The notes: generated by a model from the sequence alone, not told the origin. Positions 35,196 through 44,539 are shown, counted from the stretch's first letter. The stretch: 64,000 bases of DNA from an uncultured Porphyromonadaceae bacterium (GCA_900548875.1 URMA01000004.1:1-64000), one strand, 5' to 3'. Translations and numbers: made by a program.

Positions 35196-35902
35196 AACCA
35201 CAGCGAGAACTGCTGCAACGGCAATTTCCGATTGGCTACGATTACCCCTATTTTCCCATTGGTAAAACTCATGCCGTACTCCATGGAACGGACCACTCCC
35301 GACCACAAGCTGTAGACTTCGGAACTGGAAGCCATGTTGCGCATGACTATCACTCCGTTTCGGCCAACTACCGTCTGAAGGAATTGGGCCACAGCCGGAA
35401 GATTGTCGGCCGCCACGGCATTGACAATGACAAACGGACGTTCCACCACCTGCAAATAGTTGCTGATACAGTCATCGACATTACCGAACGCATGAATGCG
35501 CGCACTGTTTCCTTGCACCACGTCCTTCACAATCGAATATTCCCTTGCTTTGGGCTCCAACAGCCACAGCTGCGACTTGCTGGATGCCGACAAGGCACAA
35601 ATGGCCGAAACCCCATAATTCGAGCCAAATTGAATGATGGCAGTAGGGTTGAAGAAATTTACCACCCGGAAAATCAGCCGGGCATTTTTATTCGACAGCA
35701 CCTTCCGGCTGCTGATGCCCTCCTCCACCATGCGCACGAGCGCCAGATTCCGCCCGTCGCGTATCGTCTGATAGGCATAGTAGCCCGACCGCTCGCGCAA
35801 CACCTTGAGCACAAAACGGAAAGCAAAGGGTGAATGGATTCCATACCCTTTGCTTCTACGGTAACGGTCGAGTGCCGTGTAATATCTTTTGATTCTCAAC
35901 AT
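35192..35902 (-). CDS. SAM-dependent methyltransferase-like protein
   Basis: A 236-residue protein. After a basic N-terminus with GIHSPFAFRFV (about 20-30), a Rossmann-like region begins at AIIQFGSNYGVSAICALSA (about 88-106), where QFGSNYG takes the place of the usual EIGxxxG SAM motif. The rest resembles class I O-methyltransferases. The degenerate motif leaves activity uncertain. The family, recognisable by HSPFAF, is common in Bacteroidota. It follows the YfhO gene by three bases and is surely co-transcribed with it. Confidence 0.65.
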   Translation of the reverse strand: MLRIKRYYTALDRYRRSKGYGIHSPFAFRFVLKVLRERSGYYAYQTIRDGRNLALVRMVEEGISSRKVLSNKNARLIFRVVNFFNPTAIIQFGSNYGVSAICALSASSKSQLWLLEPKAREYSIVKDVVQGNSARIHAFGNVDDCISNYLQVVERPFVIVNAVAADNLPAVAQFLQTVVGRNGVIVMRNMASSSEVYSLWSGVVRSMEYGMSFTNGKIGVIVANRKLPLQQFSLWF

Positions 35903-35905
35903 CCG

Positions 35906-38437
35906 CTATTCTTTCTTTTTACAGCAGCCTCCCCTGCCCAGCAGCAGGAACGCGCCGATTAAAGCCAGATAAATCAGCACAACGGAAGCATAGGCAATAG
36001 TTTCTGTCGTGTGAACCGACTGCGGATCAAAGCGGAATACCACCGCATGTTCTCCAGCCGGAAGCTGTAAGGCACGGAGCACGTAGTTGACCCGGCCGAC
36101 AGGCACTTCCTTGCCGTCGACAGTAGCCGTCCAGCCCCACGGGAAATAGATTTCAGAAAATACCGCCAGTCCGCCGTTGCGGCTTATCGTCTTATAATGG
36201 AGTTCGTTCGGCTTATAAACGGTTTCAATAATCGTATCGCCCGGCATAACGGTCTTCGCTTCGCCCAGCACGGAGCGGAACGACTCGTCGGCAACGGCTC
36301 CGACAGCCGTATGCAGCGTGTCGAGCACTGCCATTTCAGCCTGCGCGCCTTTCACATACGTCACTTTGTCGACAAACCAGCCATTTCCGAGTGCTTCAGG
36401 ATTGACGTGGGCAGTCGTATCGTCGACGATCAGATATTTGGCGTTCAGCATGTTCAGCACCTCTATGTTGTTTTTGGAAATCTGACGGTCGATCAAATCC
36501 TGATAACGGGTAAGCTTCGCGGCATGGTAACCGCCGATACACTTGTGGAAATACGACGGCATGGCATCGCCAAAACGCGTGAGATCCATGACACGGTAGT
36601 TCATCGCCGTATCCTTCAGAATCTGCAAGTCTACCGGGCGCGGCTCTATTGTCTGCTGCGCCATCAGCGGCTTCATGGAGAACGACTTCGTATTGAGATA
36701 ACGCTTGTCAACCGGATACATATCAATCAGCACCACCACAAGCAACGCTCCACACAGTGCCTCTTTCTTCAAAATGTTCTTGAAATACAGCCAGAAGAGA
36801 CCGGCACCGATAACCAGGAACACAAAACTACGCAACGCATCGGCACTGACCATCGACATGCGGGCGTCCTGAAGGCTTGCATACAGCGGACTCAGGTCGT
36901 AGCCCTGTGCCGAATATTCGGCAAACATGTCTGCCTCCATCTGCGAAATGCCGCTTCCAAACACGCTCGGCACCATCATGCCCAACAGGCAGAAGAAAAT
37001 GGAAATGCCGAAAGAAGCAAAGAATTCCTTCGAATGAAGCTTGAAGAAATCGGGTGTCGTCACAATTTTCTGCAAGGCAAGTGCCGCCAGCAAAGGCATC
37101 GTGAATTCGGCTATCACGAGAATGCTCGCCACCGTACGGAACTTGTTGTACAACGGGAAATAGTCGATAAACAAGTCGGTGAGCCACATCATGTTGTGTC
37201 CCCACGACAATGCCACCGACAGCACAGTGACGATGAAAAGTGCCCATTTCACAGGACCCTTCACGATGAAAAGGCCTAAAATGAACAGTGCAAAAATCAG
37301 TGCACCCACATATACCGGCCCGTTGGTCATCGGCTGGTCGCCGAAATACTGCGGGAACATTTGCAGGTTACTGTATGTCTGATAGTCGATTTTTCCTTTC
37401 TGATAATCCTCTTTCACCTTCTCGACATCGGCCATCGAGGTCTGCAAGTTCTCGCCGTCGGTCGGAATAATCGTCGCACCGCCCTTGATGTTGGGTATCA
37501 GCAACGAGAAAGTTTCGCTGAGGCCATAGCTCCATTGCGTGATATAATCCTTGTCGAGACCTCCCTTCGTGGTGTTGGAAGTGGCTTCAGCCAGTTCCGA
37601 ATGGCCTCCGCGCATGGTCTGCTTGCTGTACTCATACGTGTTGTAAAGGCTCGGCAAATTGGCGCCGACAGCCAGCAGAGCCGCAACGACCAGTACCCCC
37701 GTGGCCTTAGCCCATTTTTTCAAGGTCTTTGCACGCTTGTGTTCCACAAAGAAGGCAATGACCAGCGCCACGATGACAAACAGGAAATAGTAGGTCATCT
37801 GAATATGGTTGGCGGCAATCTGAAGCATGGCAAAAAATGCGGCAAGCACACCGCCACCGACATATTTGCCCCGATAGCAGAGAATTATGCCCGCAATTGT
37901 AGGCGGAACGTAAGCCAACGTGGAGAATTTCCAGATATGTCCGGCACCGATAATGATGAAGAAATACGACGAGAATCCATAAGCAATCGCCCCCAAAAGC
38001 GCCACATACCAGCGGGTTCGCATGGCGAGCATCAGGATATAGAAGCCGAGCATCATGATAAATACCAGATTGGCCGGATTCGGCAGCCAAAGGCTGTAGG
38101 CGCGTTCTACGCTGGAAATCAGTTTGGAACTTCCGTAGGATGGCGAAATCTGGAACGTAGGCATACCGGAAAACAGCGAGTTGGTCCAGCGTGTGGTTTC
38201 GCCGGTCGCTTCCGCAAAAGCCGCCGCTTCATGACCGTTGGCCACGCCCTGCATCGTATCATGCTGACGGAGCACATTTCCTTCAAACACATCCGGATAG
38301 AAGTAGACGAGCGTTATCACAAGAAGAATACCCACGCCCAACAGCGAGCGCAGAAATCCTTTGCTCCCGAACAGGCGGCGGAAACCGCATCCGCATGTCT
38401 TCGGTTCTTTATTTTCTTTCTTTTCTACGGACTCCAT
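35906..38437 (-). CDS. YfhO-family membrane protein
   Basis: An 843-residue inner-membrane protein with a cysteine-containing cytoplasmic tail (KTCGCGFRRLFG), about 13 membrane segments and a long extracytoplasmic C-terminal domain (about 600-800) before a last membrane segment. YfhO proteins are GT-C-like and have been linked to glycosylation of lipoteichoic acid in Firmicutes; the acceptor here is unknown. The start MESVEKKENKEP at 38437 is chosen over the in-frame 38485. It forms an operon with the methyltransferase-like gene. Confidence 0.88.
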   Translation of the reverse strand: MESVEKKENKEPKTCGCGFRRLFGSKGFLRSLLGVGILLVITLVYFYPDVFEGNVLRQHDTMQGVANGHEAAAFAEATGETTRWTNSLFSGMPTFQISPSYGSSKLISSVERAYSLWLPNPANLVFIMMLGFYILMLAMRTRWYVALLGAIAYGFSSYFFIIIGAGHIWKFSTLAYVPPTIAGIILCYRGKYVGGGVLAAFFAMLQIAANHIQMTYYFLFVIVALVIAFFVEHKRAKTLKKWAKATGVLVVAALLAVGANLPSLYNTYEYSKQTMRGGHSELAEATSNTTKGGLDKDYITQWSYGLSETFSLLIPNIKGGATIIPTDGENLQTSMADVEKVKEDYQKGKIDYQTYSNLQMFPQYFGDQPMTNGPVYVGALIFALFILGLFIVKGPVKWALFIVTVLSVALSWGHNMMWLTDLFIDYFPLYNKFRTVASILVIAEFTMPLLAALALQKIVTTPDFFKLHSKEFFASFGISIFFCLLGMMVPSVFGSGISQMEADMFAEYSAQGYDLSPLYASLQDARMSMVSADALRSFVFLVIGAGLFWLYFKNILKKEALCGALLVVVLIDMYPVDKRYLNTKSFSMKPLMAQQTIEPRPVDLQILKDTAMNYRVMDLTRFGDAMPSYFHKCIGGYHAAKLTRYQDLIDRQISKNNIEVLNMLNAKYLIVDDTTAHVNPEALGNGWFVDKVTYVKGAQAEMAVLDTLHTAVGAVADESFRSVLGEAKTVMPGDTIIETVYKPNELHYKTISRNGGLAVFSEIYFPWGWTATVDGKEVPVGRVNYVLRALQLPAGEHAVVFRFDPQSVHTTETIAYASVVLIYLALIGAFLLLGRGGCCKKKE

Positions 38438-38584
38438 ATTACTTCGTTTTAAAAATTCATCGTAAAAGTACACAAAAGCCGCCAAACAGCAAAAAACGCA
38501 ACTGCATATCAGGCTGTTTGGGGCAAAAAAAGTCCTCTCGCGGCCGGCAAGAGGACAAAATCGGCTAAAATTCGCCGCTATGCG

Positions 38585-39055
38585 TTATTTTCCGTCTTGA
38601 AACTGAATAGGAATTTCGCGGTTCATGCTCTGGTCAAGCGAAATCAGCGTTTCAGTAGCCACAACGCCATGAATCATCTGAATCTTGTCGTTGAGCAGTT
38701 CCATCAGATGCTGGTTGTCGCGGGCATAAAGCTTGATAAGCATCGTGTACGGACCGGTCGTAAAGTGACATTCCACCACTTCCGGAATCTTTTCCAATTC
38801 CGGCACCACATCCTTATACATGGAACCCTTTTCAAGTTTCACTCCGATATATGTACATGTAGCATATCCCAACACTTTCGGATTCACATGGTAGCCCGAA
38901 CCGGTGATGACCTTCAAGTCAATCATCCGTTGGATGCGCTGATGAATCGCCGCGCGCGAAACGCCGCAGACTACAGCCACATCTTTCGACGGGATACGTG
39001 CATTTTTCATTACTATTTCAAGTATTTTTCGATCAAGATTGTCTATTTTTTCCAT
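38585..39055 (-). CDS. Lrp/AsnC-family transcriptional regulator
   Basis: A 156-residue DNA-binding protein. The N-terminal helix-turn-helix (about 5-50, with MKNARIPSKDVAVVCGVSRA and IHQRIQRM) is followed by a RAM ligand-binding domain (about 65-145). Lrp-type proteins form octamers and respond to amino acids. The start MEKIDNLDRK at 39055 follows the -7 box at 39076-39083 (CAAATATA on the plus strand). It diverges from lrgAB, so it may regulate that operon, but this is only suggested by position. Confidence 0.9.
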   Translation of the reverse strand: MEKIDNLDRKILEIVMKNARIPSKDVAVVCGVSRAAIHQRIQRMIDLKVITGSGYHVNPKVLGYATCTYIGVKLEKGSMYKDVVPELEKIPEVVECHFTTGPYTMLIKLYARDNQHLMELLNDKIQMIHGVVATETLISLDQSMNREIPIQFQDGK

Positions 39056-39239
39056 TTGTTCTCTAATTTTATTCGCAAATATATAGCATTTTTTCATAAA
39101 AACCACCATAATTGTTTACAAAATATCACGATTATGCGCAAAAACATACAAATTCTGCGGTTTTTTGCCGATTCGGCACGATTTTAATCAGTAAAATTCT
39201 TTTTTCCCGATTTTTTCATTTTGCTATTTCAAAAAAGTA

Positions 39240-39247
39240 TACCTTTG
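39240..39247 (+). promoter_or_regulatory. lrgAB promoter -7 box
   Basis: TACCTTTG, with TTTTG 16 bases upstream (39219-39223, shorter than the usual 19). The ATG is at 39283. Confidence 0.6.
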
Positions 39248-39282
39248 TCGTCGATTTGTTTTAGGTATAAATTTTTGACATT

Positions 39283-39633
39283 ATGGTATTCCAATGCGCT
39301 ATTATTTTTGGCTGCCTGGCACTGGGCGAACTCATCGTCTGGGCAACAGGCATCAAATTGCCGTCAAGTATCATCGGCATGCTGCTGCTGACACTTTTCC
39401 TGCAATTGAAGTGGATTAAGCTTCGTTGGGTGGAAGGCATTTCCAACTTCCTCGTGAAAAATCTCGGATTCTTTTTCGTTCCGCCGGGTGTAGCCCTCAT
39501 GCTCTACCTCGACATCATCAAGGCACAGCTCATCCCTATCCTCGTTGCCTCGATTGTGAGCATGATCATTGTCATTGTTGTTACCGGATGGATTCACCAA
39601 CTCGTCAGAAAATTTCAAAATGGAATACATTAA
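39283..39633 (+). CDS. lrgA: CidA/LrgA-family holin-like protein
   Basis: A 116-residue membrane protein with four hydrophobic segments (about 2-22, 26-44, 58-80 and 84-106). The family resembles holins and, with LrgB, affects murein hydrolase release and, in plants and bacteria, export of small organic acids. It overlaps lrgB by 14 bases. Confidence 0.88.
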   Translation: MVFQCAIIFGCLALGELIVWATGIKLPSSIIGMLLLTLFLQLKWIKLRWVEGISNFLVKNLGFFFVPPGVALMLYLDIIKAQLIPILVASIVSMIIVIVVTGWIHQLVRKFQNGIH

Positions 39634-40315
39634 CAACCCCTACTTCCTGCTTGCGCTCACTTTCTGCATCTACGCCATAGCGCAAATCATCCAAGTGCGT
39701 ACACACAGCTCGCTGTTCAACCCGATTCTGGTGACCATCGCACTAATTATCGTTTTCCTGCTTTTCAACGACATCTCGTTTGAAACCTATACCAAAGCCG
39801 GACACTATATCGAGTTCTGGCTGAAGCCGGCAGTAGTTGCGCTCGGCGTGCCTCTTTACAAGCAGTTGTCCACCATCCGCAAACAGATTTTGCCCATTAT
39901 GCTTTCAGCGTTGGGCGGCTGTATTGCCGGTGTCATCTCCGTCGTGCTCATAGCCGACCTGTTCGGAGCATCACGTGAAGTCGTGATGTCGCTCGCCGCC
40001 AAATCAGTGACCACACCGATTGCCATGGAGGTAACGGCTTCGTTGGGCGGCATTCCGTCGCTGACGGCCGCCGTCGTAGTCAGCATCGGCATTTTCGGAG
40101 GTTTGACAGGATTCAGCGTCATGCGCCTGTCGCATGTCAACAGCCCTATCGCCCAAGGGCTTTCGCTCGGAACGGCCGCCCACGCCGTAGGAACTTCGCG
40201 TGCCATCACCGTCAGCGACCGCTACGGAGCATTCGCCAGCCTCGGCCTTACCCTCAACGGCATTTTCACAGCCCTGCTCACACCAACGATCCTCCGATTG
40301 TTGGGATATTTTTAA
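39620..40315 (+). CDS. lrgB: LrgB-family protein
   Basis: A 231-residue membrane protein with about seven segments and the LrgB signature AAKSVTTPIAMEV (about 135-147). It starts at ATG 39620, inside the end of lrgA; the in-frame start at 39569 would extend further into lrgA. It acts with LrgA. The terminator at 40343-40378 separates it from the convergent neuB operon. Confidence 0.9.
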   Translation: MEYINNPYFLLALTFCIYAIAQIIQVRTHSSLFNPILVTIALIIVFLLFNDISFETYTKAGHYIEFWLKPAVVALGVPLYKQLSTIRKQILPIMLSALGGCIAGVISVVLIADLFGASREVVMSLAAKSVTTPIAMEVTASLGGIPSLTAAVVVSIGIFGGLTGFSVMRLSHVNSPIAQGLSLGTAAHAVGTSRAITVSDRYGAFASLGLTLNGIFTALLTPTILRLLGYF

Positions 40316-40342
40316 ACCAACCTCTATCCATACAAATACAGA

Positions 40343-40378
40343 TGCGGCAACTACCATTCATCGATGATAGCTGCCGCA
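40343..40378. terminator. Hairpin between lrgB and neuB
   Basis: TGCGGCAACTA (40343-40353) pairs with TAGCTGCCGCA (40368-40378) with one mismatch. It lies between convergent genes and probably serves both; flanking T-runs are weak. Confidence 0.65.
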
Positions 40379-40406
40379 CGTTGTATTCTATAAATTCGTT
40401 TCGGGT

Positions 40407-41417
40407 TTAAATTTCTATCAATTCGTCGTAGCCGAAATCGCGGATGGCGGTTGTGCCGATGACGCTGTCCCAACGCATGGGGCTGATGCCGTTGCCGGGG
40501 CGTTTTGTGGTGATGTTCTCTTCGGTCAGCACTTCCCCCTTGCGGATATCGCGCGCCGCCACGATACTCTTGCGGGCAATGTCCATATTCTTCCGTTCCG
40601 AAGGGCTGACATGCTTGTGGCCGTCGCCCAACGCCTGCTCAATGTTGCGGATGGCGTCGACCATTGCTTTCAGTTCGTCGGGTTCGAGCGAAGCCTTGTG
40701 GTCAGGGCCTTCCATCGTCTTGTCGAGCGTAAAGTGCTTTTCAATCACCCTTGCACCCAATGCCACGGCGGCTATCGGCACTTCAATGCCTTTCGTATGG
40801 TCGGAATAGCCTACCTCCACGCCCAGCGAACGGCGCAAATCGTCCATGGCACGCAGATTGACATCACACATCGGTGTCGGATACTCCGTATTGCAATGAA
40901 GCACAATGACATCGCTGCGCTTCACTCCGCCCTGCTCCAGCACCTGCAACGCCGCTTCCACTTCCTCGATCTCGCACATGCCGGTAGAAAGAATCACCGG
41001 ACGGTGTTTCGACGCAATTTTGCGGAGATACGGCAAATTGGTGATTTCGCCCGAAGGAATCTTGTAATAGTCCATGTCGAGCGGCTCCAGCACGTCAATC
41101 GAAACGAGGTCGAACGGCGTACTCATGAAACCGATGCCCACCTTGTCGCAGTATTCCTTCAGCGGCTTGTAGTCGGTAAGCGGCAGGTGGATGGCCTTGC
41201 ACATCTCCAACTGACTCTCGGCGGCACCCGTCGTTTCCTTCTGATATTCCGCTTTCGGAGCAAAGGTGGAAATCACCAGTTCGGGTTTTGCTGTCTGAAA
41301 TTTCACATAGTCGGCGCCGGCACGCTTCGCCTCGTCGACCATTTTTATTGCCAGTTCATAGCTGCCGTTGTGGTTCACACCGGCTTCGGCTATGATAATT
41401 ACTTTCTTATTGTTCAT
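40407..41417 (-). CDS. neuB: N-acetylneuraminate/legionaminate synthase family protein
   Basis: A 336-residue NeuB-type synthase that condenses phosphoenolpyruvate with a six-carbon amino sugar to make a nine-carbon nonulosonic acid. The TIM barrel (1-275) has AEAGVNHNG near the N-terminus, STGMCEIEEV, HCNTEYPTP and GYSDHTKG. A C-terminal antifreeze-like SAF domain (about 280-336) closes the active site. Its partner legB suggests legionaminic acid rather than sialic acid. It overlaps the ATP-grasp gene by 11 bases and is the last gene of a three-gene operon. Confidence 0.92.
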   Translation of the reverse strand: MNNKKVIIIAEAGVNHNGSYELAIKMVDEAKRAGADYVKFQTAKPELVISTFAPKAEYQKETTGAAESQLEMCKAIHLPLTDYKPLKEYCDKVGIGFMSTPFDLVSIDVLEPLDMDYYKIPSGEITNLPYLRKIASKHRPVILSTGMCEIEEVEAALQVLEQGGVKRSDVIVLHCNTEYPTPMCDVNLRAMDDLRRSLGVEVGYSDHTKGIEVPIAAVALGARVIEKHFTLDKTMEGPDHKASLEPDELKAMVDAIRNIEQALGDGHKHVSPSERKNMDIARKSIVAARDIRKGEVLTEENITTKRPGNGISPMRWDSVIGTTAIRDFGYDELIEI

Positions 41418-42363
41418 CGTTGAAAAACATTACTTCACTGAAATAGCGTGCCATCAGCGCACGGTCGCGCCAGTTGTGGCACGGGGCTGCCTTTTCGCCG
41501 GCAGCTTCGGCAAGCAGCATCGACGGGATGTCGGCACCGGCATGGATGGAACAAACCACACCGCCTCCCAGCCGCGGATTGATTTCCATCAGCAGATAGC
41601 GGCCCGTAGCCTTGTCGAAAAGAAACTGCAACGTGACAGGTCCACGGAAGCCCAACCGACGCAAAATCGAGTCGGAAGCCTCCAGAAGTTCGTCGATGCG
41701 GCGTGTTTCCGTACGGTCGACTTCGCCGCCGGAGGTGGAAATACGGATACGCGGAACGGCACACAGCACTTCGCCGTCGACCGTCGACACGTAACAGTCC
41801 ACCGTATATTCTTCTCTGTCGGCAATGTATTCCTGAATCAGATAACGGTCGAAATGTCCCACTTTCTCCAGTTCCTCCTGGCTGTTCACCACCACAATGC
41901 CCTTTGAGGCCGACCCTTCGCGCGGCTTCATGATGGCCGGGAAACGGCAATTGTCGGGTGTATAGGTTTCGGGGATGCGGATGCCTTCCCTGACAAAGAG
42001 TTCGGCCGCCACCGCCTTGTCGAACATGGCATGCGCCACCTCGAACGGCGACACAGGCACAAACACCTGCGGACAGCGTTCCTTCAGTCGGGAAGCTACC
42101 TCAATGGCACCGTCGACAAACGGCAGAACGATGTCGACCGCCTCGTCGGCCACCGTCTGTACCAGATGGTCGAGCGCATCGGCATCGCGCCAACGGCGGC
42201 CCGCAATGATGCGTCCTTCGCAGGCGATAGGCACCGTCGGGATAATTTCATAGCTGAGAATAACGACTTCCACTCCCCGCCGACGTCCGGCTTCCTTCAG
42301 CAGCCGCGCCAGCGAAACGCGCTTCGCGCCGCCCAGCATCAATATCGTGACCTTTCCGTTCAT
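41407..42363 (-). CDS. ATP-grasp domain protein of the nonulosonate operon
   Basis: A 318-residue protein of the carbamoyl-phosphate-synthase-like ATP-grasp fold. A pre-ATP-grasp domain (1-105) precedes the lysine region FPAIMKPREGSASKGI (about 140-155), the RYLIQEYI segment and the metal site LLMEINPRLGGGV (about 260-272). The family joins a carboxylate to an amine or phosphate using ATP. ATG at 42363 overlaps the legB stop in an ATGA arrangement. The reaction is unknown; the context points to modification of, or ligation to, a nonulosonic acid or its precursor. Confidence 0.85.
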   Translation of the reverse strand: MNGKVTILMLGGAKRVSLARLLKEAGRRRGVEVVILSYEIIPTVPIACEGRIIAGRRWRDADALDHLVQTVADEAVDIVLPFVDGAIEVASRLKERCPQVFVPVSPFEVAHAMFDKAVAAELFVREGIRIPETYTPDNCRFPAIMKPREGSASKGIVVVNSQEELEKVGHFDRYLIQEYIADREEYTVDCYVSTVDGEVLCAVPRIRISTSGGEVDRTETRRIDELLEASDSILRRLGFRGPVTLQFLFDKATGRYLLMEINPRLGGGVVCSIHAGADIPSMLLAEAAGEKAAPCHNWRDRALMARYFSEVMFFNDEQ

Positions 42364-43337
42364 CGGTTGTAGATATCGTATTTGTATTTGGCAAGATTTT
42401 CCGGATTGGAGAACCATTCAATGGTTTCCTTCAGCCCGTCGGCAAGCGAGTACTGCGGCCGCCAGTCGGTCAGGCTACAGATTTTCGTATTGTCGCCGAA
42501 CAGGCGGAACACTTCCGAATTTTTCGGACGGATACGCGCCGGGTCCTGCACCCAGGTAATGTCGGCCCCCATCAGTTCGGCGATGAGGTTCAGCGTGTCC
42601 TGCATCGAAATCTCACTTTTGCTGCAAATGTTGATTTCCTGTCCTTCGATTCCTGCAGTTCGGGCAAGGGCGATAAAGCCACGGCAAGTGTCCTTCACAT
42701 AGTTGAAGTCGCGTGTCGGTGTCAAGTCGCCCACCTTTATTTCGCGCACGCCGTTGGCAATCTGCGTGATAATCGTAGGAATAATGGCGCGTGCCGACTG
42801 GCGCGGACCGTAGGTATTGAACGGCCGGGCCACTACTACCGGCAGATTGAACGCATTGTGGAAACTCTCAGCAATCGCGTCCGCCCCGATTTTCGTAGCC
42901 GAATAGGGCGACTGCGGCTGCTTCGGATGCTTCTCGTCGATAGGCACATAGCGGGCCGTGCCGTAGACTTCGGAGGTGGAAGTGACAATCAGCCGTTCCA
43001 CTCCGGCTTCACGTGCCGCCTGACAGATATTGAGCGTGCCTTTGATATTCGTGTCCACATAGCTGTCGGGAGCCACATAGCTGTAAGGAATGGCAATCAG
43101 TGCGGCAAGGTGGAATATCGTGTCACAGCCACGAGCCGCCTCACGGCAGAAGTTCGGGTCGCGCACGTCGCCGCTCAGCACTTCCAGATTTTCGTGCTTT
43201 ATGCCGTCGAGCCAACCCCAATAGTTAAACGAGTTGTAAACACTCAAAGCCTTCACTTCACAACCTTCTGCAAGGAGCATCTCCGTCAGGTGTGAGCCGA
43301 TAAAACCGTCGGCACCGGTCACCAATACTTTTTTCAT
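42360..43337 (-). CDS. legB: NAD-dependent 4,6-dehydratase LegB
   Basis: A 325-residue short-chain (extended SDR) enzyme acting on UDP-GlcNAc-type sugars in legionaminic-acid synthesis. The NAD-binding motif is GADGFIG (8-14). The catalytic region TSTSEVYG is followed by YSATK with the Tyr-x3-Lys pair, and VVARPFNTYGPRQSARA matches LegB rather than general epimerases. It is the first gene of the legB-ATP-grasp-neuB operon. The aminotransferase, acetyltransferase, epimerase and CMP-transferase of the pathway are not in this window. Confidence 0.88.
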   Translation of the reverse strand: MKKVLVTGADGFIGSHLTEMLLAEGCEVKALSVYNSFNYWGWLDGIKHENLEVLSGDVRDPNFCREAARGCDTIFHLAALIAIPYSYVAPDSYVDTNIKGTLNICQAAREAGVERLIVTSTSEVYGTARYVPIDEKHPKQPQSPYSATKIGADAIAESFHNAFNLPVVVARPFNTYGPRQSARAIIPTIITQIANGVREIKVGDLTPTRDFNYVKDTCRGFIALARTAGIEGQEINICSKSEISMQDTLNLIAELMGADITWVQDPARIRPKNSEVFRLFGDNTKICSLTDWRPQYSLADGLKETIEWFSNPENLAKYKYDIYNR

Positions 43338-43474
43338 ATTGCAGCTATTATTCTTTTTATGCCCTAAAATTAATCATAACTGCCGACAATTCGGGCAAGC
43401 AACCCCTCAAAAATGGATAAAAACGCTCAAATGCCCACTTTTTTCACCTCCGCGCAAAAAAAGTAGCCGAAAAA

Positions 43475-43506
43475 TTTGGCAGTTCCACAAAAGCGCCCTA
43501 CCTTTG
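43475..43506 (+). promoter_or_regulatory. tRNA-Pro promoter
   Basis: TTTG (43475-43478), a 20-base spacer and TACCTTTG (43499-43506), a full consensus match 24 bases before the tRNA. Confidence 0.85.
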
Positions 43507-43529
43507 CAAAGCATTTGAAAAAATGTCTT

Positions 43530-43604
43530 CGGGGTGTAGCGCAGTCCGGTTAGCGCACCTGCTTTGGGAGCAGGGGGTCCCAAGTTCGAATCTTGGTACC
43601 CCGA
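43530..43604 (+). tRNA. tRNA-Pro (UGG)
   Basis: A cloverleaf folds from acceptor CGGGGTG pairing with TACCCCG (one G-U pair). The anticodon arm is CCTGC-TTTGGGA-GCAGG with anticodon TGG, and the T arm contains TTCGAAT. The discriminator is A at 43604 and CCA is not encoded. It has its own promoter and terminator. Confidence 0.95.
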
Positions 43605-43609
43605 CAATG

Positions 43610-43641
43610 AACGACTTAACAGCAATGTTGAGTCGTTTTTT
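43610..43641 (+). terminator. tRNA-Pro terminator
   Basis: AACGACT (43610-43616) pairs with AGTCGTT (43631-43637), with AAC/GTT pairing inside, followed by Ts. Confidence 0.85.
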
Positions 43642-43734
43642 GTTTATCTCCCCCTTTCAACGGATCAACGTTCTCGCACCAATTATGGGTCAACGTAAAA
43701 ATCTGAGGGGAAATTTAAGGAAATAGTATCTTTG

Positions 43735-44308
43735 CCAGAAAGAACAAAAAAACGGATAAGAGCATCCTCAAATTTATGTCTTTATGTTCTTCTGTCGGAG
43801 AAATTTATTTTTGACAAAAGAACACAAGAACAGAAATCATATTTTTATAGACACCTGACACACAACACCTTCAACATTATAAAAATTTTGTCCTTTTGTT
43901 CTTCTGTCCCCAAAAACTCTCCCACCAGCACAGAAGAACACTCTAACGCATTTTATTTTTGACAGAAGAACAGAAAGACATATTTTGAAAGCGCTGCCAA
44001 GTGGCGTCCTCCACTTAGAAAGAGGAGGTGGGCGGAGCCCGGAGGAGTATGAACGCCAACATTGGGTTGGAGATTAGCGTTTGTAAACTGTAAATCCTTG
44101 GAAAATGTTCATGCTCCCCAGTCTGTGTTCATTCCCCTCAGTCGCAAGCGACGGCTCCCCTATCTTAGGTGAGCACAGGCTAACGCGTTGATTATCTTAT
44201 ATTTGATTTTTCGACAGAAGAACACAAGAACAGAAATCATATTTTTATAAGAGCTTGACACATAGCACTTTCAGCATCATAAAAATTTTGTCCTTTTGTT
44301 CTTCTGTC
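43735..44308. repeat. Cluster of family 2 repeats
   Basis: A non-coding stretch holding a diverged copy (about 43735-43796), a 96-base copy (43813-43908), another 96-base copy closely matching it (44213-44308), and between them a longer composite that starts with GACAGAAGAACA at 43961. The composite carries AAGTGGCGTCCTCC and GGTGAGCACAGGCTAACGCG, which recur inverted near 48,9 kb. Each 96-base copy begins GACAAAAGAACA or GACAGAAGAACA and ends TGTTCTTCTGTC. A TATCTTTG box (43727-43734) precedes the cluster. No gene is visible. Confidence 0.75.
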
Positions 44309-44332
44309 AAAAAAACTCCCCCATCAACGACC

Positions 44333-44539
44333 TGAAAACTGCGTTTTCGTTTGCCTCTCCGCTCTGCTTTTCGTATCTTTGGATAAGATTGGAGGCGGCT
44401 CGGGATAAAAAATATCTGAAACAAGTTTCAATATTTTATTCTCCGCTCACCTTTTGCTATCTATTCTTATGGAAATTCCAGTAGCAAACTTGAAAACTTC
44501 GTTTCCGTTTTCCACTGCACTCGCCTTGCACTATCTTTA
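44333..44539 (+). repeat. Three family 1 hairpin units upstream of the sulfatase
   Basis: Units at 44333-44380 (palindrome GAAAACTGCGTTTTC, ending TATCTTTG at 44374-44381), 44385-44463 (palindrome GAAACAAGTTTC) and 44467-44537 (GAAAAC, TTC, GTTTCC). The last ends CTTGCACTATCTTTA, a -7 box with A instead of the final G at 44532-44539, about 80 bases before the sulfatase ATG. Confidence 0.7.

Noticed and set aside
43732..43962. 76-codon plus-strand open frame after tRNA-Pro
   Set aside because: It lies wholly in repeat DNA; the reading frame is not kept in the sister copy at 44213-44308.
43530..44308. Possible CRISPR array from repeated ~96-bp units
   Set aside because: The repeats are long, few, imperfect and not separated by equal unique spacers, and no cas genes are present.
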